From contig JBGTLW010000160.1 in the NCBI GenBank assembly GCA_041743835.1, positions 1 through 5,342 on the forward strand: DNA of 5,342 bases. The letters run 5' to 3'. The position numbers and the translations under genes were made by a program. Source of the DNA: JBGTLW01 sp041743835. Lineage in GTDB: Bacteria; Planctomycetota; Phycisphaerae; Phycisphaerales; Phycisphaeraceae. The notes beneath the pieces were generated by a model. That model was not told the origin of the DNA. It worked only from the letters and a program-made list of their open reading frames with translations, and made no database searches. Of the stretch, positions 5,201 to 5,342 are shown piece by piece (within the stretch, counting starts at the first letter, position 1; each line of letters starts with the position of its first letter).

Positions 5201-5342
5201 TATACCAATCCCACTTAATCCGCGTGCGTCAGCCACGACGCGTGGGTGATGGATTGAAGGCGTTGGGGGGTCAGTTTGTTCCAGCTCTCTTGGCACGCCG
5301 CGTCGATCGCTGCTTCGTTGACCAAGATGCGGTTGCTTAGGT
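5201..5342 (-). mobile_element. IS630-family insertion sequence, one end (partial)
   Basis: The transposase 3' end stops 10-14 bp from GGGATTGGTATA on the minus strand (5212-5201). This resembles terminal sequences I recall for IS630-type elements, which insert at TA and duplicate it. The TATA at 5201-5204 would hold the TA target copy, so the boundary is uncertain by a few bases. The rest of the element lies beyond the right edge, so the other end and the target duplication cannot be checked here. Confidence 0.5.
5215..5342 (-). CDS. IS630-family transposase, C-terminal 41 residues (partial)
   Basis: The minus frame from 5340 to the TAA at 5217-5215 opens with L-S-N-R-I-L (plus 5340-5323), continues with the I-D-A-A-C-Q-E-S-W-N block, and ends with R-L-Q-S-I-T and then S-W-L-T-H-A-D. 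This is the usual ending of IS630-type DDE transposases, which run L-x-N-R-x-F, x-D-A-C-x-x-A-W-N, then R-I-x-S-I-x-x-R-x-W. The catalytic DDE residues lie outside the window, so it cannot be said whether the element is intact. It is too short for gene callers in this window and was found by reading the frame. The orientation is the same as the operon, so transcription leaving the IS would enter birA. Confidence 0.75.
   Translation of the reverse strand, partial: LSNRILVNEAAIDAACQESWNKLTPQRLQSITHASWLTHAD

Noticed and set aside
5075..5296. Minus-strand 73-codon frame overlapping the IS end
   Set aside because: It overlaps the transposase 3' end in another frame, crosses the IS boundary and has no motif; the transposase frame is recognisable.

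Overview
The window is high in G+C by eye and carries one compact minus-strand cluster that I read as a biotin-dependent, sodium-translocating decarboxylase operon. In transcription order it runs from a biotin-protein ligase (birA-like, start about 4967) through a small single-span membrane protein (oadG-like gamma subunit), a carboxyltransferase plus biotin-carrier alpha subunit (oadA-like) and an integral-membrane beta subunit (oadB-like), to a small lipoprotein that resembles the C-terminal domain of SAM hydroxide adenosyltransferases (DUF62). The gamma/alpha junction overlaps (GTGA) and the alpha/beta junction has a 1-nt gap. The remaining gaps are 70 nt (birA-oadG) and 40 nt (oadB-lipoprotein), so co-transcription is likely.

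The logic is coherent. The ligase would attach biotin to Lys599 of the alpha subunit. The alpha subunit would move CO2 from a 2-oxo acid (probably oxaloacetate) to that biotin. The gamma subunit would hold alpha to the membrane. The beta subunit would decarboxylate carboxybiotin and export Na+. The role of the lipoprotein is unknown.

The cluster is bounded on the left by the last 15 codons of an AraC-type regulator on the plus strand, ending 6 bp from the lipoprotein stop. On the right is the 3' end of an IS630-type transposase on the minus strand, followed by its probable element end near 5201-5205. The roughly 235 bp between the IS end and the ligase start hold no convincing gene, only one modest hairpin.

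The most unusual structure is a G-rich 12-bp repeat present as two arrays about 400 bp apart, both touching birA. One array is an in-frame insertion encoding a Pro-Gly-rich loop between the catalytic and C-terminal domains. The other encodes the C-terminal Pro-Gly-Thr-Thr tail, contains the stop codon, and continues into the spacer before oadG.

Organism: free-living bacterium, not firmly identifiable. High G+C, GTG starts, Pro/Gly-rich low complexity and an OadGAB pump would fit a planctomycete (Phycisphaerae-like) or a related environmental lineage, but this is a guess. No CRISPR, tRNA or rRNA was seen.
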